NCBI GenBank assembly: GCA_046295175.1 | Contig: JBKBNY010000019.1 | Coordinates: 1-61,486 of the forward strand | From: JALOLV01 sp046295175 | GTDB taxonomy: Bacteria > Bacteroidota > Bacteroidia > Cytophagales > Spirosomataceae | Length of the DNA stretch: 61,486 nucleotides | Direction of reading: 5' to 3' | In this document: in pieces, positions 32,782 through 42,766 of the stretch | How the letters are laid out: the number at the start of each line of letters is the position of its first letter | How positions within the stretch are numbered: the first letter of the stretch is position 1 | Program-made: the position numbers and the translations under genes | Notes under the pieces: model-generated | The model's database searches: none | Told to the model about the DNA's origin: nothing | What the model saw: the letters and a program-made list of their open reading frames with translations, nothing else

Positions 32782-35352
32782 TTACTTAGGGTCAAGAGCG
32801 TTTGTAATACGATTCACAAGGTCTTGTAAGTGAATTTTGCTCATTCTATCGGTAGTCAATGGCAAGGCAGCTTTGATTTCATTTTTCATTTCTTCCAAAT
32901 GAGCTCTTGCAATTGACGGCAAGTCTGTTTTCTTCAAATCTACCATACGGCTCTCGAAACCATAAGTTGCTCCTTGTGGAATCGCTGGCGAAGCAGCCAT
33001 ACCCGGAGTAAGCAATGTAATTACTTTCTCAACAAATACTTTCTGGAGGTTACGGCGATGTACATCAATCGGGCGACGAGTTTTAACCTCAGTCATGATT
33101 CCACCACGTAAATCTACCATCAATTCATCTAAATTGTAATTTGCAGGATTCTTAGCACCAGTTTCCATCAATCTGATAGCTTTATCGCCAGAAAGAACGT
33201 TATTCAAAGCATTTTCTTGAATAGATTTGATAGCCTCAATACCTTGGTCTGGGCGGGTACGGCCTTGTACATTAGGGTCTAACAACCACGTAGGAGTTGT
33301 AAATACTTGACGATTCAAGAATGCAACTGCATCTTTCTGAGTAGCTCTTGGCACAACTTCATACACTGCACCATCCATATCGCTTGTTTTTGGTGTATCG
33401 TAAATACCACCTACGTTTTTAGCAACGTGTCCGATATAACGACGGAACTGACCAACAACGTTATCGTACAATTCGGTCAAATCTTTGTAGCTTTCAGCCT
33501 CTTCTTTGCTCCATTCTGGCAAGTTTGGTAAGATTCTCTGCAAGTTTTTGATACCGTATTCCGAAGCCTTCATGGCGTTATCGCTCAAATCTTCTGTCTG
33601 ATAACGTGGGTCTGATGGGCTGATTTCGGTTCCGAAACGCAATCTTGCATTCTTAACTTTCTCTTTGGTAATTGTATTCAATAACAATTTCTCTTCGTCA
33701 GCCGATTTGGCATCTGCAAAGTAGCTGTAACCCCATTGGATAGCCCAATCGTCGTAATCGCCGATACGTGGGAAGAAATCTGTAACACCATCTTCTGGTT
33801 GGGCAACGTAGTTAAAACGAGCGTAATCCATGATAGACGAAGTGTGACCATTGGCAGCAACCCAATTTTTATCACGTAATTTTTCGACAGGCGTAGCCGA
33901 GCTTGCCCCCATATTATGGCGAAGACCAAGCGTATGACCAACCTCATGTGATGATACAAAACGGATTAGTTGTCCCATCAATTCATCATCAAATTGTTTC
34001 TTTCTGGCACGTGGGTCTGATGCCGCTGTCTGAATCATGTACCAGTTACGCAACAAACGCATAACGTTGTGGTACCAACCAATATGACTTTCGAGAATCT
34101 CTCCACTGCGTGGGTCGTGTACGTTTGGACCATAAGCATTTTGAATATCAGCCGCAAAATAACGGATTGCCGAGAAACGAGCATCTTCGAGGCTCTTGGT
34201 AGTATCTTTTTCATCCCAATATTCACCACGGATTGCGTTTTTCCAACCAGCTTTCTCAAATGCCTTTTGCCAGTCATCAACGCCCATTTTGAGGTATTTT
34301 CTCCATTTTTCAGGAGTTGCAGGGTCTATGTAATACACAATTGGTTTTTTAGGCTCAATCAATTCGCCACGTTTCTGACGCTCAGCATCTTCTTTAGATT
34401 TTGGTTCGAGTCTCCATCTCACAGCAAAAACATCAGTTTCTGAACTTTGTGATTCTTCGCCAAAAACACTGTACTGATTGGCAAAATAACCTACACGTGC
34501 ATCAAAGAAACGCTTACGCATTGGTACTTTTGGAAGGATAATCATCGAAGTATTGAACTCCATCGTTACAACACCGGCATCGCGACCCGCTGGCAGGTAT
34601 TGGCCAATCTGAGGAATTGGAGCCAATGAAATAGTTGGCGGAATCACACCGAAAGTTTTTACGGTACGAATCTCGGTATTGATTGGATAACTACGAATAT
34701 GCTGAATATACGATTTATCAGGCTGAATCGCAGTGAGTTTTAAAAACTGTTTATCTATCGAGCTAAGTGAGAAAACTTGGTTGTCGCCTTTGAATAAATC
34801 AGTTACTTCAATCACCGACGAAGTGTCTTTCTTGAATGCTTTTATATCAAAAACCGCAATAATCGGGTCGGCACTTGAGTTTTTAACAGCCTGAAACATT
34901 GGTTTTGTGCTATCAGGGCTGGCAATAACCGTTGTGATAGAACGCAAAAAGATTTTGTTATCTGGGCCTTTCTCCCATTTTACAACCTGACGGTTAACTT
35001 CTTCACCACCGAAGATTCCGCCACCGGCGGCAGTCTTTGAATAACGAGTAACTGTCATGATGTCGCGACCCAACAAAGTGTCGGCAATTTCAAAAAACCA
35101 CTTATCATCTAACTTATGAACAGTCATAAGTCCTTTCATGGTTTTAGCTTTGTCTGTAATAACTTCTTTGTAAGGTTTAGGGCCAGTTTTGGCGGCATCG
35201 GGTTTGGCTACGGGTGCAGCAGGAGCAGCTTTTTTTGTGGTGTCAGCCTTAACAGGTTCGGTCTTTTTTTCATCTTTTTTCTGGGCATAAGCCACCGAAA
35301 ACGAGATACTTAGAGCAATAGCTTTTAGTAAAGTTTGTCGAAAAAATTTCAT
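32782..35352 (-). CDS. Secreted zinc-dependent metalloprotease (DUF5117/DUF5118 type)
   Basis: 856 residues. A signal peptide (to about residue 23, SFSVAYAQ) and a Lys/Ala/Pro-rich linker (about 24-60) precede DUF5118-like and DUF5117-like regions (VITDKAKTMKGLMTVHKLDD; DIMTVTRYSKTAAGGGIFGG; FNTSMIILP). The catalytic metzincin motif SSHEVGHTLGLRHNMGAS (around residue 465) contains HExxHxxGxxH; SIMDYARFNYV downstream is the Met-turn. The family is widespread in Bacteroidota as periplasmic or secreted peptidases. No T9SS domain was seen at the C-terminus, so it probably stays in the periplasm. Confidence 0.92.
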   Translation of the reverse strand: MKFFRQTLLKAIALSISFSVAYAQKKDEKKTEPVKADTTKKAAPAAPVAKPDAAKTGPKPYKEVITDKAKTMKGLMTVHKLDDKWFFEIADTLLGRDIMTVTRYSKTAAGGGIFGGEEVNRQVVKWEKGPDNKIFLRSITTVIASPDSTKPMFQAVKNSSADPIIAVFDIKAFKKDTSSVIEVTDLFKGDNQVFSLSSIDKQFLKLTAIQPDKSYIQHIRSYPINTEIRTVKTFGVIPPTISLAPIPQIGQYLPAGRDAGVVTMEFNTSMIILPKVPMRKRFFDARVGYFANQYSVFGEESQSSETDVFAVRWRLEPKSKEDAERQKRGELIEPKKPIVYYIDPATPEKWRKYLKMGVDDWQKAFEKAGWKNAIRGEYWDEKDTTKSLEDARFSAIRYFAADIQNAYGPNVHDPRSGEILESHIGWYHNVMRLLRNWYMIQTAASDPRARKKQFDDELMGQLIRFVSSHEVGHTLGLRHNMGASSATPVEKLRDKNWVAANGHTSSIMDYARFNYVAQPEDGVTDFFPRIGDYDDWAIQWGYSYFADAKSADEEKLLLNTITKEKVKNARLRFGTEISPSDPRYQTEDLSDNAMKASEYGIKNLQRILPNLPEWSKEEAESYKDLTELYDNVVGQFRRYIGHVAKNVGGIYDTPKTSDMDGAVYEVVPRATQKDAVAFLNRQVFTTPTWLLDPNVQGRTRPDQGIEAIKSIQENALNNVLSGDKAIRLMETGAKNPANYNLDELMVDLRGGIMTEVKTRRPIDVHRRNLQKVFVEKVITLLTPGMAASPAIPQGATYGFESRMVDLKKTDLPSIARAHLEEMKNEIKAALPLTTDRMSKIHLQDLVNRITNALDPK

Positions 35353-35712
35353 AAATTGATTGTTAGTTAATAAATCTTGTAGCTTTAATCATTTGTAAAA
35401 TAAAACGCTATCAATTGATAATTCAAATAAGTAAGTAATTCATCTTCAAAATTTGTCAGTTTTTGATGATTTGATAACCTAATTCTAAATCATAATCAAT
35501 AAATATTTTATACTTAAATGTCTGATAATCAGCATCTGACTATCAAACACACAAACAACTAAAATGTTCGACAAATTTGGCTAAAATAATTGATGAGTAC
35601 ATCACCCCAAGAGGGTTAATTTGGATAAAAAAATGATGATTATAGATAAATCAATGATAAACGGCTATCAACTTAATAAAAAAAGCGGTCAAAACCTGAC
35701 CGCTCGTATGGG
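35353..35712. other. Intergenic gap, AT-rich
   Basis: 360 bases between the metalloprotease (-) and the end of the degenerate kinase gene (-). The only structure seen is a terminator at 35684-35704. No clear promoter motif for the metalloprotease was recognised. Confidence 0.5.
35684..35704 (-). terminator. Terminator of the kinase island
   Basis: AGCGGTCA (35684-35691) pairs with TGACCGCT (35697-35704); read on the minus strand the stem is followed by CTTTTTTTATT. It lies just after the stop of the last island gene. Confidence 0.85.
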
Positions 35713-36318
35713 CTATAAAGTGAGAAACTGCTTTTTTTCGGGTATTTGAATTATAAAATTATTGTTCTCTATTTTACAAGATGTCTTCTCTCCTACTTGT
35801 TTGATAGAGAGGTTCAGCAATATTTTTTCGTTATGATTACTATTACCAATCAAATCTTCGATTTGTCGGTATGCAAAAAGTGGTTTGACTTTAATCTCGT
35901 TGGCTCTGATACCAACATCTATATTTTGGTAGTATTCGAGATGCTCACCGAGGCGTTTTTTTTCTAATTCGAGATACAAAATAATAGTATCAATTTCTTG
36001 GGCTAATGTAATGCTCTTTTGTTTTGAATGATTGGTCAGAGCCTTCATCAAATTCATCAATTCGGTAAGGTATTGAGCGGCTTCCATCGGGCTTCTCGAA
36101 AGCACATAATTCTTGACCGAATTGAGGCTTCCGTACAAAAAATGTTGGTTGCCGATGGCATTCTCTAACTCAGACATTTTGCTCAAAATATTCGTTTCTC
36201 GTTTACGATTGTAATATTTTACAAGACTAAAAAATATATACCCCCCCAAAAGGAGTAACCCGACTCCCCATAAGAGAATATTCTCAAAAACTGTCAATAT
36301 AGCCTTTGTAATTATCAA
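35713..36318 (-). CDS. Degenerate LytS-type histidine kinase remnant
   Basis: 201 residues. One membrane segment (about 11-33, ILLWGVGLLLLGGYIFFSLV), then a His_kinase-type helix with NQHFLYGSLNSVKNYVLSRS, aligning to NPHFVFNSLNSIKSYILKHR of the neighbouring kinases, so the phospho-acceptor His is kept while the Pro is lost. The following helical part (QYLTELMNLMKALTNHSKQK ... IILYLELEKKRLGEHLEYYQ) also matches. The N-box (LQPYIENAIKHG in the neighbours) has become FAYRQIEDLIGN, and the G-box DNGIGR is missing, so ATP binding is not expected. It has lost the 7TM-DISM sensor. It could be a dimerising regulator of the two full kinases upstream or decaying. Confidence 0.78.
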   Translation of the reverse strand: MIITKAILTVFENILLWGVGLLLLGGYIFFSLVKYYNRKRETNILSKMSELENAIGNQHFLYGSLNSVKNYVLSRSPMEAAQYLTELMNLMKALTNHSKQKSITLAQEIDTIILYLELEKKRLGEHLEYYQNIDVGIRANEIKVKPLFAYRQIEDLIGNSNHNEKILLNLSIKQVGEKTSCKIENNNFIIQIPEKKQFLTL

Positions 36319-36443
36319 TTTGTATAGTGGTTTTTATCAATATAAAAATAAATGATGTCTTTGGGAGTTTATAACAGCATTTACTATCTGGTAGGGAATC
36401 GGAGAAATTTGGTAGAAAAAACGATGGATTTGGCAAAGAATAC

Positions 36444-38405
36444 TTAGTTCAAAATTGTTATCAAAACCTTAGTACCCAAGGCATCGCCCGATTCAGTTTT
36501 TTTGTCGATAATCTTAATATTCATTGCCAAATCATTGGTTTGATTGAGTAGTTCGACTCTCTCATTATTGATATTCATGCCCATTGATTGGTATTTAGGG
36601 GTATTTTTTCGGAGTAAAGATGCCGCTTCTCGGCCTATTCCGTTGTCTTCGATGGTAATTTGGATAATTTCTTGTTTCTGGTTTCTTTTTTCTGATTTGT
36701 TTAAAGATACCTGCAATTTTAGAACCCGCTCGCCGGCCCGATTCATCAATCCGTGTTTGATGGCATTTTCGATGTAAGGTTGCAACAACATCGGCGGAAT
36801 CACGACTTCTTCAATATCAATATTTTCATCACATTCATAAATAAATTCAAACCCTTCCTCAAAACGCAATTGTTCGAGTTTCACATACAACAATGCCGTT
36901 TCGAGTTCATCTTTGAGTGTAATTAATTGTTCTTTAGAATGCTGTAAAATCGAACGCATTAAGGTCGAGAAATCGGTCAAATACTCAGATGCCTCAACGG
37001 CTCGGTGTTTCAAAATATAACTTTTGATAGAATTGAGGCTATTGAATACAAAATGCGGATTTATCTGAGAACGGAGCGTCCGAAGTTCGGATTCGTGAAT
37101 GGCTTTACTGAGTTCGTCTTGTTCTTGGTACAATTCATAAGTTCGGTAGCCAATGGCTGTCGAAAAAAAGATGATTTCGAGAAATACGCCTAAGTCGAAC
37201 ATATAACTCGGCGAAATCCTGAAAAGCACCAATTCGTGTTCTTCAAAGCCCAAAAGGGTTGTCAAGAAACCAGCCAAGCCTCCGAGCATCAAGCAGGTGC
37301 TACCTAACTTAACAAATAATGCTAATTTACCTTTCTGGCGGTAAACGATGGCGAGTAACGTAATATTCAGAATTGGGAATAGTAATTGGAATGCGTAATA
37401 GATATAAAAACTCCAATCTAATCGTCTAAAGACAAAGATAATTATCAAATCTACGGCCAAAAAAACTGTAAAACCAATGGCCGTACTTTTCAGAATTTTA
37501 GCATAAAATGGCGTTTTTTTATCGATTTCTAAGAATTCGATGACAAATAAAAAGTAAAAAATATGGGTCAGAAAAATGTAAATGTTGCTATTGCCCGTAA
37601 ATTTCAAGAATGGCAAATACGAAAAAAACACATGAAAATAAGTCGAGTTTTCGTATTCCCATAAAAAGAAAAGAAAGATAGAAAACGTATAGGCGGCATA
37701 GTAAACGTAAAACTTTTGGCGATTTAGAAGGTACAAACCAAACACAAAAATGGATACGAAAAACAGAATTGAGATGATGAATCCATTTATCAAAATATAA
37801 GAATATTCGTCATAAAAAGCCTTTGTTTTGAGGCTATTTTCGTAGTTTATGCTGACAACCTGGGGTTTTAATTCAAATTTCAGCTTCGGAATATCCTCGA
37901 CCTTTGCGAGAAAATCTTTGCGTTCGTTTGGCAAAAACCGAATCGGGATGTATCTATCATCACTTCTAAATAATCGCTGATTTGGCAAAAATCGCTCAGA
38001 AGCGACTCCCACGAGTGCAAATCCTTGATTCGACCTTTGATAAAGTTGTGTTTCGTAATGAATTCCTGTTGTGAATAGTACATTGAGTGTATCAGTCGTT
38101 GGGTTTTCGATTCTTAGTTTTATCCAATAACTATTTTTGTACTCGCTGATAAACGGCTGATTTACCAAAAAGCTTTTAAGACTCACAAATCTTTGTTTAT
38201 CAACACTTTCAAGCAGTAATTGCTTAGTAGAATCCACAAAAACCTGTGATTGTACCGAGCAATCTAAAATTGCTTCGTTCTTGAATTTATCGGTCAATAA
38301 AATCTGTCCGAATAGATTTTGAGAATAAAAAAATACCAATAAAATCACAGCCCAAAGCATTGAGATTGGGTTAATTATTGATTGGTATTTTAAATTCATT
38401 CTCAT
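36444..38405 (-). CDS. 7TM-DISM sensor histidine kinase, LytS type (kinase B)
   Basis: 653 residues. After a signal-like segment (about 15-33) comes an extracytoplasmic 7TMR-DISMED2-like beta domain (about 60-190, YWIKLRIENPTTDTL, RYIPIRFLPNERKDF), seven membrane segments (about 205-405, 7TMR-DISM), then a LytS His_kinase helix with QINPHFVFNSLNSIKSYIL (H about residue 443) and an HATPase with MLLQPYIENAIKHGLMNRAG and IEDNGIGREAA. It should autophosphorylate and pass phosphate to a LytTR regulator, probably that encoded at 40379. Its start overlaps the stop of kinase A by four bases (ATGA), so the pair is coupled. The two kinases are close paralogues. Confidence 0.9.
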   Translation of the reverse strand: MRMNLKYQSIINPISMLWAVILLVFFYSQNLFGQILLTDKFKNEAILDCSVQSQVFVDSTKQLLLESVDKQRFVSLKSFLVNQPFISEYKNSYWIKLRIENPTTDTLNVLFTTGIHYETQLYQRSNQGFALVGVASERFLPNQRLFRSDDRYIPIRFLPNERKDFLAKVEDIPKLKFELKPQVVSINYENSLKTKAFYDEYSYILINGFIISILFFVSIFVFGLYLLNRQKFYVYYAAYTFSIFLFFLWEYENSTYFHVFFSYLPFLKFTGNSNIYIFLTHIFYFLFVIEFLEIDKKTPFYAKILKSTAIGFTVFLAVDLIIIFVFRRLDWSFYIYYAFQLLFPILNITLLAIVYRQKGKLALFVKLGSTCLMLGGLAGFLTTLLGFEEHELVLFRISPSYMFDLGVFLEIIFFSTAIGYRTYELYQEQDELSKAIHESELRTLRSQINPHFVFNSLNSIKSYILKHRAVEASEYLTDFSTLMRSILQHSKEQLITLKDELETALLYVKLEQLRFEEGFEFIYECDENIDIEEVVIPPMLLQPYIENAIKHGLMNRAGERVLKLQVSLNKSEKRNQKQEIIQITIEDNGIGREAASLLRKNTPKYQSMGMNINNERVELLNQTNDLAMNIKIIDKKTESGDALGTKVLITILN

Positions 38406-40339
38406 TCTTCAATAGGAATTTTTATAATAACTCTTGTGCCTTCGGCAAGTCCATTTTTATCTTTTTTATCAATGATTTGAATCTGAATCTTTACATCGTT
38501 TGTCAGGTTTAGGAGTTTTATCCGCTCGCGATTAATGCTCATCCCCATAGACTTGTGTTTGAGCGAATTTTTACTAATTATCGAAGCTGCCTCTCGGCCG
38601 ATTCCGTTATCGTCAATGATGATTTCGAGTATTTGGTTATGTGGTTCCGCTTTTCTTAAAACCTCTAATTTCAAAACTCTCATTCCATCCAGATTCATCA
38701 AACCATGTTTTATTGCATTCTCAATGTAGGGTTGCAACAACATTGGTGGAATCATAATAGACTCTGTATCAATACTTTCATCGCAACTATATTGATAATC
38801 GAAGCTATCTTCAAACCTGAGTTTTTCGAGTTTTACGTACAGATTTGTCGTTTCGAGTTCGTCGGTAAGGCTAATGAGTTTTTCTTTAGAATGTTGCAAA
38901 ATCGACCGCATTAATGAAGAAAAATCGGTAAGATACTCAGAAGCATCAAGCGAACGATTGGTGAGAATAAAACTCTTTATCGAATTCAGGCTATTAAAAA
39001 CAAAATGAGGATTGATTTGCGAACGAACCGTTTTGAGTTCTGACTCTCGCATGGCTTTGAGTAGAATAATCCTTTCACGCTGAACCTGCCAAGTTTTGAA
39101 GCCAATTGCCAACGAAAAAAAGAAAATCTCAATCAAAACCCCAAAATTGAACGGAATACTCGGCGTAAAACGCATGATAACTCTATCGGTCGGCTTGAGT
39201 TGCAAAAGTTGTTCGCCAAAACCTAAAACCACCCCTATACAAAGGGCTGTTGTTCCAAATTTGATATACCTCGAAAGTTTACTTTTTAGCTTAAACAATT
39301 GAAACAAAACCATAAAACTCATTACAACAACCAAAGGCTGGGTGATGAGCCAAACAAAACCACCAAGTGTATGATTTTTGAGAATAAAATTGACGATTGT
39401 ATCGGCAATCCAAACGATAATAATCAAGATTCTGAATCTTATTAGTAATCTTGCAAATTTAGGACTTCGTTTTTCGAGGTTCAGAAAAGTAAGTAAAAAC
39501 GAGCCATAGAAAATATTGGCGATGAGTACGTAGGTGTTATTGTTTCCAGAAAATTTCAGAAAAGGAATAAAACTATGAAAAACCTCTATGTAGGGTGAAT
39601 GTTCGATACCCCAAAGGCTAAAAATCAATATCGAACCGACGTATCCGGCATAGTGCAAATAATAGATTCTGCGGTCGATAGCATAGAAAATCAAGGCAAA
39701 AAGTACCACAAAAAGCAGAATCGAAACATAAAACCCATCTAAAACTAAGGTAAAATATTCGTCGTAGAATGCCCTGACTTTATCTTGATACTCGTAGCCG
39801 TAACTTAACAATTGAGGTTGTATCTTAAAGAATAATTGCGGATGCTCGGTGATTTTTATGAGTAAGTCGTATCGTTTTTTTGGTATAAAACTAAGTGGAA
39901 CGTATTTCTCGTCATAGGGGTACTGGCGTTGTGAAATCAGTAAATCATCCGATGTTGAATTAAGTAATCTAAAGTTTGCCGCATCTACAACCTCATATAC
40001 CTCAATGCGTTTGTGGGTGCTTACATCAAATAATACTTTGACTGAATCAGAAGACGGATTTTCGAGTGAAAGTTTAAGCCAAAAGGTGTATTTGAAGTAA
40101 TAAAAAGAGAATTGGTCGAATTGAAAATCGGTGAGTGTCAAAAAGCGTTGCTGATTGGCTTCTTGAATGGTCTTTTTGCTCAACGAATCTACATAAATGA
40201 GCGTTTGTGAAGTACAATTCAGTTTCCCTTCGTAATTCAGTTTTGGAGATAGCACAATCGTTGTGGGCGTTTGTCCAAAACTAAAAAAACTGATAAGTAC
40301 AGCAGCAAATATGTTAAGTAATTTATTCAAAATGAGCAA
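38402..40339 (-). CDS. 7TM-DISM sensor histidine kinase, LytS type (kinase A)
   Basis: 645 residues, same order as kinase B: signal-like N-terminus (to about 22, FFSFGQTP), extracytoplasmic DISMED2-like domain (YWLK equivalents FWLKLSLENPSSDSV), seven membrane segments (about 200-400), His_kinase helix QINPHFVFNSLNSIKSFIL, HATPase with MLLQPYIENAIKHGLMNLDG and IDDNGIGREAASI. It follows the LytTR regulator gene after 39 bases. Two complete kinases for one nearby regulator suggest either a heterodimeric sensor or two inputs to one output. Confidence 0.9.
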   Translation of the reverse strand: MLILNKLLNIFAAVLISFFSFGQTPTTIVLSPKLNYEGKLNCTSQTLIYVDSLSKKTIQEANQQRFLTLTDFQFDQFSFYYFKYTFWLKLSLENPSSDSVKVLFDVSTHKRIEVYEVVDAANFRLLNSTSDDLLISQRQYPYDEKYVPLSFIPKKRYDLLIKITEHPQLFFKIQPQLLSYGYEYQDKVRAFYDEYFTLVLDGFYVSILLFVVLFALIFYAIDRRIYYLHYAGYVGSILIFSLWGIEHSPYIEVFHSFIPFLKFSGNNNTYVLIANIFYGSFLLTFLNLEKRSPKFARLLIRFRILIIIVWIADTIVNFILKNHTLGGFVWLITQPLVVVMSFMVLFQLFKLKSKLSRYIKFGTTALCIGVVLGFGEQLLQLKPTDRVIMRFTPSIPFNFGVLIEIFFFSLAIGFKTWQVQRERIILLKAMRESELKTVRSQINPHFVFNSLNSIKSFILTNRSLDASEYLTDFSSLMRSILQHSKEKLISLTDELETTNLYVKLEKLRFEDSFDYQYSCDESIDTESIMIPPMLLQPYIENAIKHGLMNLDGMRVLKLEVLRKAEPHNQILEIIIDDNGIGREAASIISKNSLKHKSMGMSINRERIKLLNLTNDVKIQIQIIDKKDKNGLAEGTRVIIKIPIEE

Positions 40340-40378
40340 TTTTCGAGATTTGCTGGGTTAGGGTTCTCAACCCAAAGT

Positions 40379-41122
40379 TTATCTGACCAATTCCATCAAT
40401 TTCATCCGATTTGCCCTCGAAACCTGCAACGAAACGCCGTTGTTCATCACCACGTAGCCGCCCTCGCCTTTTACATATTTTTTGATATGGCTCAGGTTGA
40501 CCAAATTTGATTGATGGATTCTCACAAATGGGTGATTTGAAAGCAGCCCTTCGAGGTCTTTTAATGTCTTAGAAATCAGGATTTTTTCTTTATTTGCCAG
40601 ATAAATTCTTGAATAATTACCATCGGCCTCGGCATACAATATCTCGTTTACAGCCACAAATTCGAGGCCTTCGGGGGTTGGCACTGCAATGTTTGGGAGG
40701 GTGTGCATACCGCCACGCATATTGGCCAAAAGTAGCTCAAGGCTCTGTAAATCAACTTGCTTGTTTTGCTTGGCTCTCACCTTATCGACAGCTCGGATAA
40801 GTTTCTCTTTCGATACGGGTTTCAACAAATAATCAATGGCACAAAAGTCAAAAGCTGTTAGGGCAAAAGCATCGTAAGCGGTACAGAATATGACTTCAAA
40901 GTTTATTTTCGGAATCTTCAACAAAAAATCAAACCCATTCATCTGGGGCATCGAAATATCCAAAAAAATCATATCTGGATTAATAGTCTGCAAGATTTCG
41001 AGTGCTTTTTCAGCCGATTGGCATTTGGCAAGAACTCTCACATCGGGGCAATAAGCCCCCAATTCGATTTCGAGGGTATCTAAACACCCTTTTTCGTCGT
41101 CTATTAATATGGCAGTTAGCAT
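40379..41122 (-). CDS. LytTR-family response regulator (regulator 1)
   Basis: 247 residues. The receiver domain (1-120) has acidic DDE at 8-10, phospho-acceptor Asp55 in MIFLDISMPQMNGF, and Lys in DYLLKPV. A LytTR DNA-binding domain (about 145-247) has TPEGLEFVAVNEILYAEADG, the KTLKDLEGLL helix and RIHQSNLVNLSHIKKYVKGE. LytTR proteins bind promoters as dimers and often control secreted or surface functions. It is upstream of the two kinases and 112 bases downstream of the seven-gene surface operon, on the same strand; it is about equally long as, and similar in sequence to, the regulator at 56661. Confidence 0.93.
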   Translation of the reverse strand: MLTAILIDDEKGCLDTLEIELGAYCPDVRVLAKCQSAEKALEILQTINPDMIFLDISMPQMNGFDFLLKIPKINFEVIFCTAYDAFALTAFDFCAIDYLLKPVSKEKLIRAVDKVRAKQNKQVDLQSLELLLANMRGGMHTLPNIAVPTPEGLEFVAVNEILYAEADGNYSRIYLANKEKILISKTLKDLEGLLSNHPFVRIHQSNLVNLSHIKKYVKGEGGYVVMNNGVSLQVSRANRMKLMELVR

Positions 41123-41234
41123 AGTAACATTTTCATGGTAAGCAAAGGAGTATAAATTTAGCCAAAAATAGTTAAATAGAAAAATTCTATCTCAGACCGA
41201 GATAGAAGCAAGACAAGAAAATATGAGAAATTTG

Positions 41235-42752
41235 CTAATTACAACCTCCAATTTGTGCCAAGAACTTAGCCCCATTGTTGGTCTTAAAACCTGGGTTAAG
41301 TATGATAGCCTCCGAAAGGTAGGTTGTAAAATTGGGTTTTACTGGGATAGTTGCGGTGGAGTTTATCTGTAAGTTGGCCTCATACAAATCATTATTTGCA
41401 ATACCAGAAAGGTTCAGTGTATCGGTACATGGCGGATTTGCAGGGTCTTCGTATTTCCAAAGTTCAAGCCCATTTACTCCATTATCAGCCGAAAAGAACA
41501 ATCTTTTACCCGCAACACACAAATTCATCGGAAATGAGTCGCCAGTTTCATTTATATTCGACACCATATTAGTACCAGCGGTAGTACCATTGGTACTCCA
41601 AAGTTCATACCCATTTGAATTATCGGATGCTCCAAAAAATAACTTACCATAAAAAACAACACCTGCCCCCAAAACACCCCCTGAGGTAGAAGTGTTATCA
41701 AAATCTTTTACCATAGTGATTAGATTGGATGTTGGGTTAAATTTGAACAACAGGATTCCATTTACGCCATCATTCGATGAAAAAAATAACTCATCGGCCA
41801 AAATCCCAATTGGGAAAAAATTTCCATTTCCGGTTGGGTTAATATCTGCCACCATAAATGTACCCGCTTCGGTACCATCTGATACCCAAAATTCTACACC
41901 GTTGGTTCCATCGGTAGCTTGAAAATACAGTTTATTGTTAAATGCAATTCTTCTATCAATATTTGAATAACCTGTTGGGTTTATGTTTTTGACCAAAGCG
42001 GTTCCAGCAGCGGTGCCGTCAGAAGCCCAAAGCTCGTAATCATCAAATGGACCTAAAGTCGGAGAAGCAAGAAAATAAAGTTTATTACCTGCCGACGAAA
42101 GCTTGCTTGCATAAGGAATATCAATCACTTTAAATGTGCCAGAAGTAGTTCCATCAGACTTCCATAACGAACAAGTAGCATTCAAAGAATGGGACAAAAA
42201 ATATAAAAAACCATCTGAATGACTTACAAAATCAGCAGGCGAAATAGTATTTCCAAAACCAGCACCGGGTATGTTTTGAAGCATGTAAGTTCCTGCCGGC
42301 GTACCATCTGTTCGCCAAGGTTCGTAACCTTCATCAAACGTGTTACCTGCAAAATAGACAATGCCATTATGAACAGCAAATGATTGGGGATAAGAAATAT
42401 TTGAGACCAAGTGAGTAAGATTATTTCCATCGCTACTCCATGGCCAAGAGCCAGACCCGGCCAATGCCCTACCACGCCATGCCAAAAAAGCACCAGAGCT
42501 GGTCAATTCACCCACCAAATCTGACGCTGTTGAGTCAGTTATCAAAACAGTTCCGCTTGAAGTACCATTTGACCTAAAAAGCCCTGATACTGTACCATTA
42601 CTTGCTGCAACGAAGGCCTTACCGTTCAATTCGACAATAGACGTAATATACGACGGATTGGCTCCTGGGTTTATGTCTCGAACCAAACTTGCTTGGGTAA
42701 AAGCGTTAAATGAAAATGATATAAAAACAATCAATAAACTTAAATATTTCAT
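41235..42752 (-). CDS. Exported DGT-repeat protein with coathanger-like C-terminus
   Basis: 505 residues. Signal peptide KYLSLLIVFISFSFNAFTQA. The body is about eight repeats of the form ELWxSDGTxxGTxxVxxIN (YELWASDGTAAGTALVKNIN, EFWVSDGTEAGTFMVADIN, LWKSDGTTSGTF), alternating with KLYFxAxD strands, so a beta-propeller-like fold is expected. The last ~60 residues (NNDLYEANLQINSTATIPVK ... IILNPGFKTNNGAKFLAQIG) look like a 3-coathanger-stack-type domain known in secreted Bacteroidota proteins. No T9SS sorting motif was seen. It is last in the seven-gene operon, 14 bases after the barrel protein. Function unknown; surface role inferred. Confidence 0.8.
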   Translation of the reverse strand: MKYLSLLIVFISFSFNAFTQASLVRDINPGANPSYITSIVELNGKAFVAASNGTVSGLFRSNGTSSGTVLITDSTASDLVGELTSSGAFLAWRGRALAGSGSWPWSSDGNNLTHLVSNISYPQSFAVHNGIVYFAGNTFDEGYEPWRTDGTPAGTYMLQNIPGAGFGNTISPADFVSHSDGFLYFLSHSLNATCSLWKSDGTTSGTFKVIDIPYASKLSSAGNKLYFLASPTLGPFDDYELWASDGTAAGTALVKNINPTGYSNIDRRIAFNNKLYFQATDGTNGVEFWVSDGTEAGTFMVADINPTGNGNFFPIGILADELFFSSNDGVNGILLFKFNPTSNLITMVKDFDNTSTSGGVLGAGVVFYGKLFFGASDNSNGYELWSTNGTTAGTNMVSNINETGDSFPMNLCVAGKRLFFSADNGVNGLELWKYEDPANPPCTDTLNLSGIANNDLYEANLQINSTATIPVKPNFTTYLSEAIILNPGFKTNNGAKFLAQIGGCN

Positions 42753-42766
42753 GATATAAGCATGAT

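Noticed and set aside
41235..42752. DGT-repeat protein considered as a T9SS client
   Set aside because: The C-terminus resembles a coathanger-stack domain, with no recognisable PNP...GxYxxxI...K type sorting motif.
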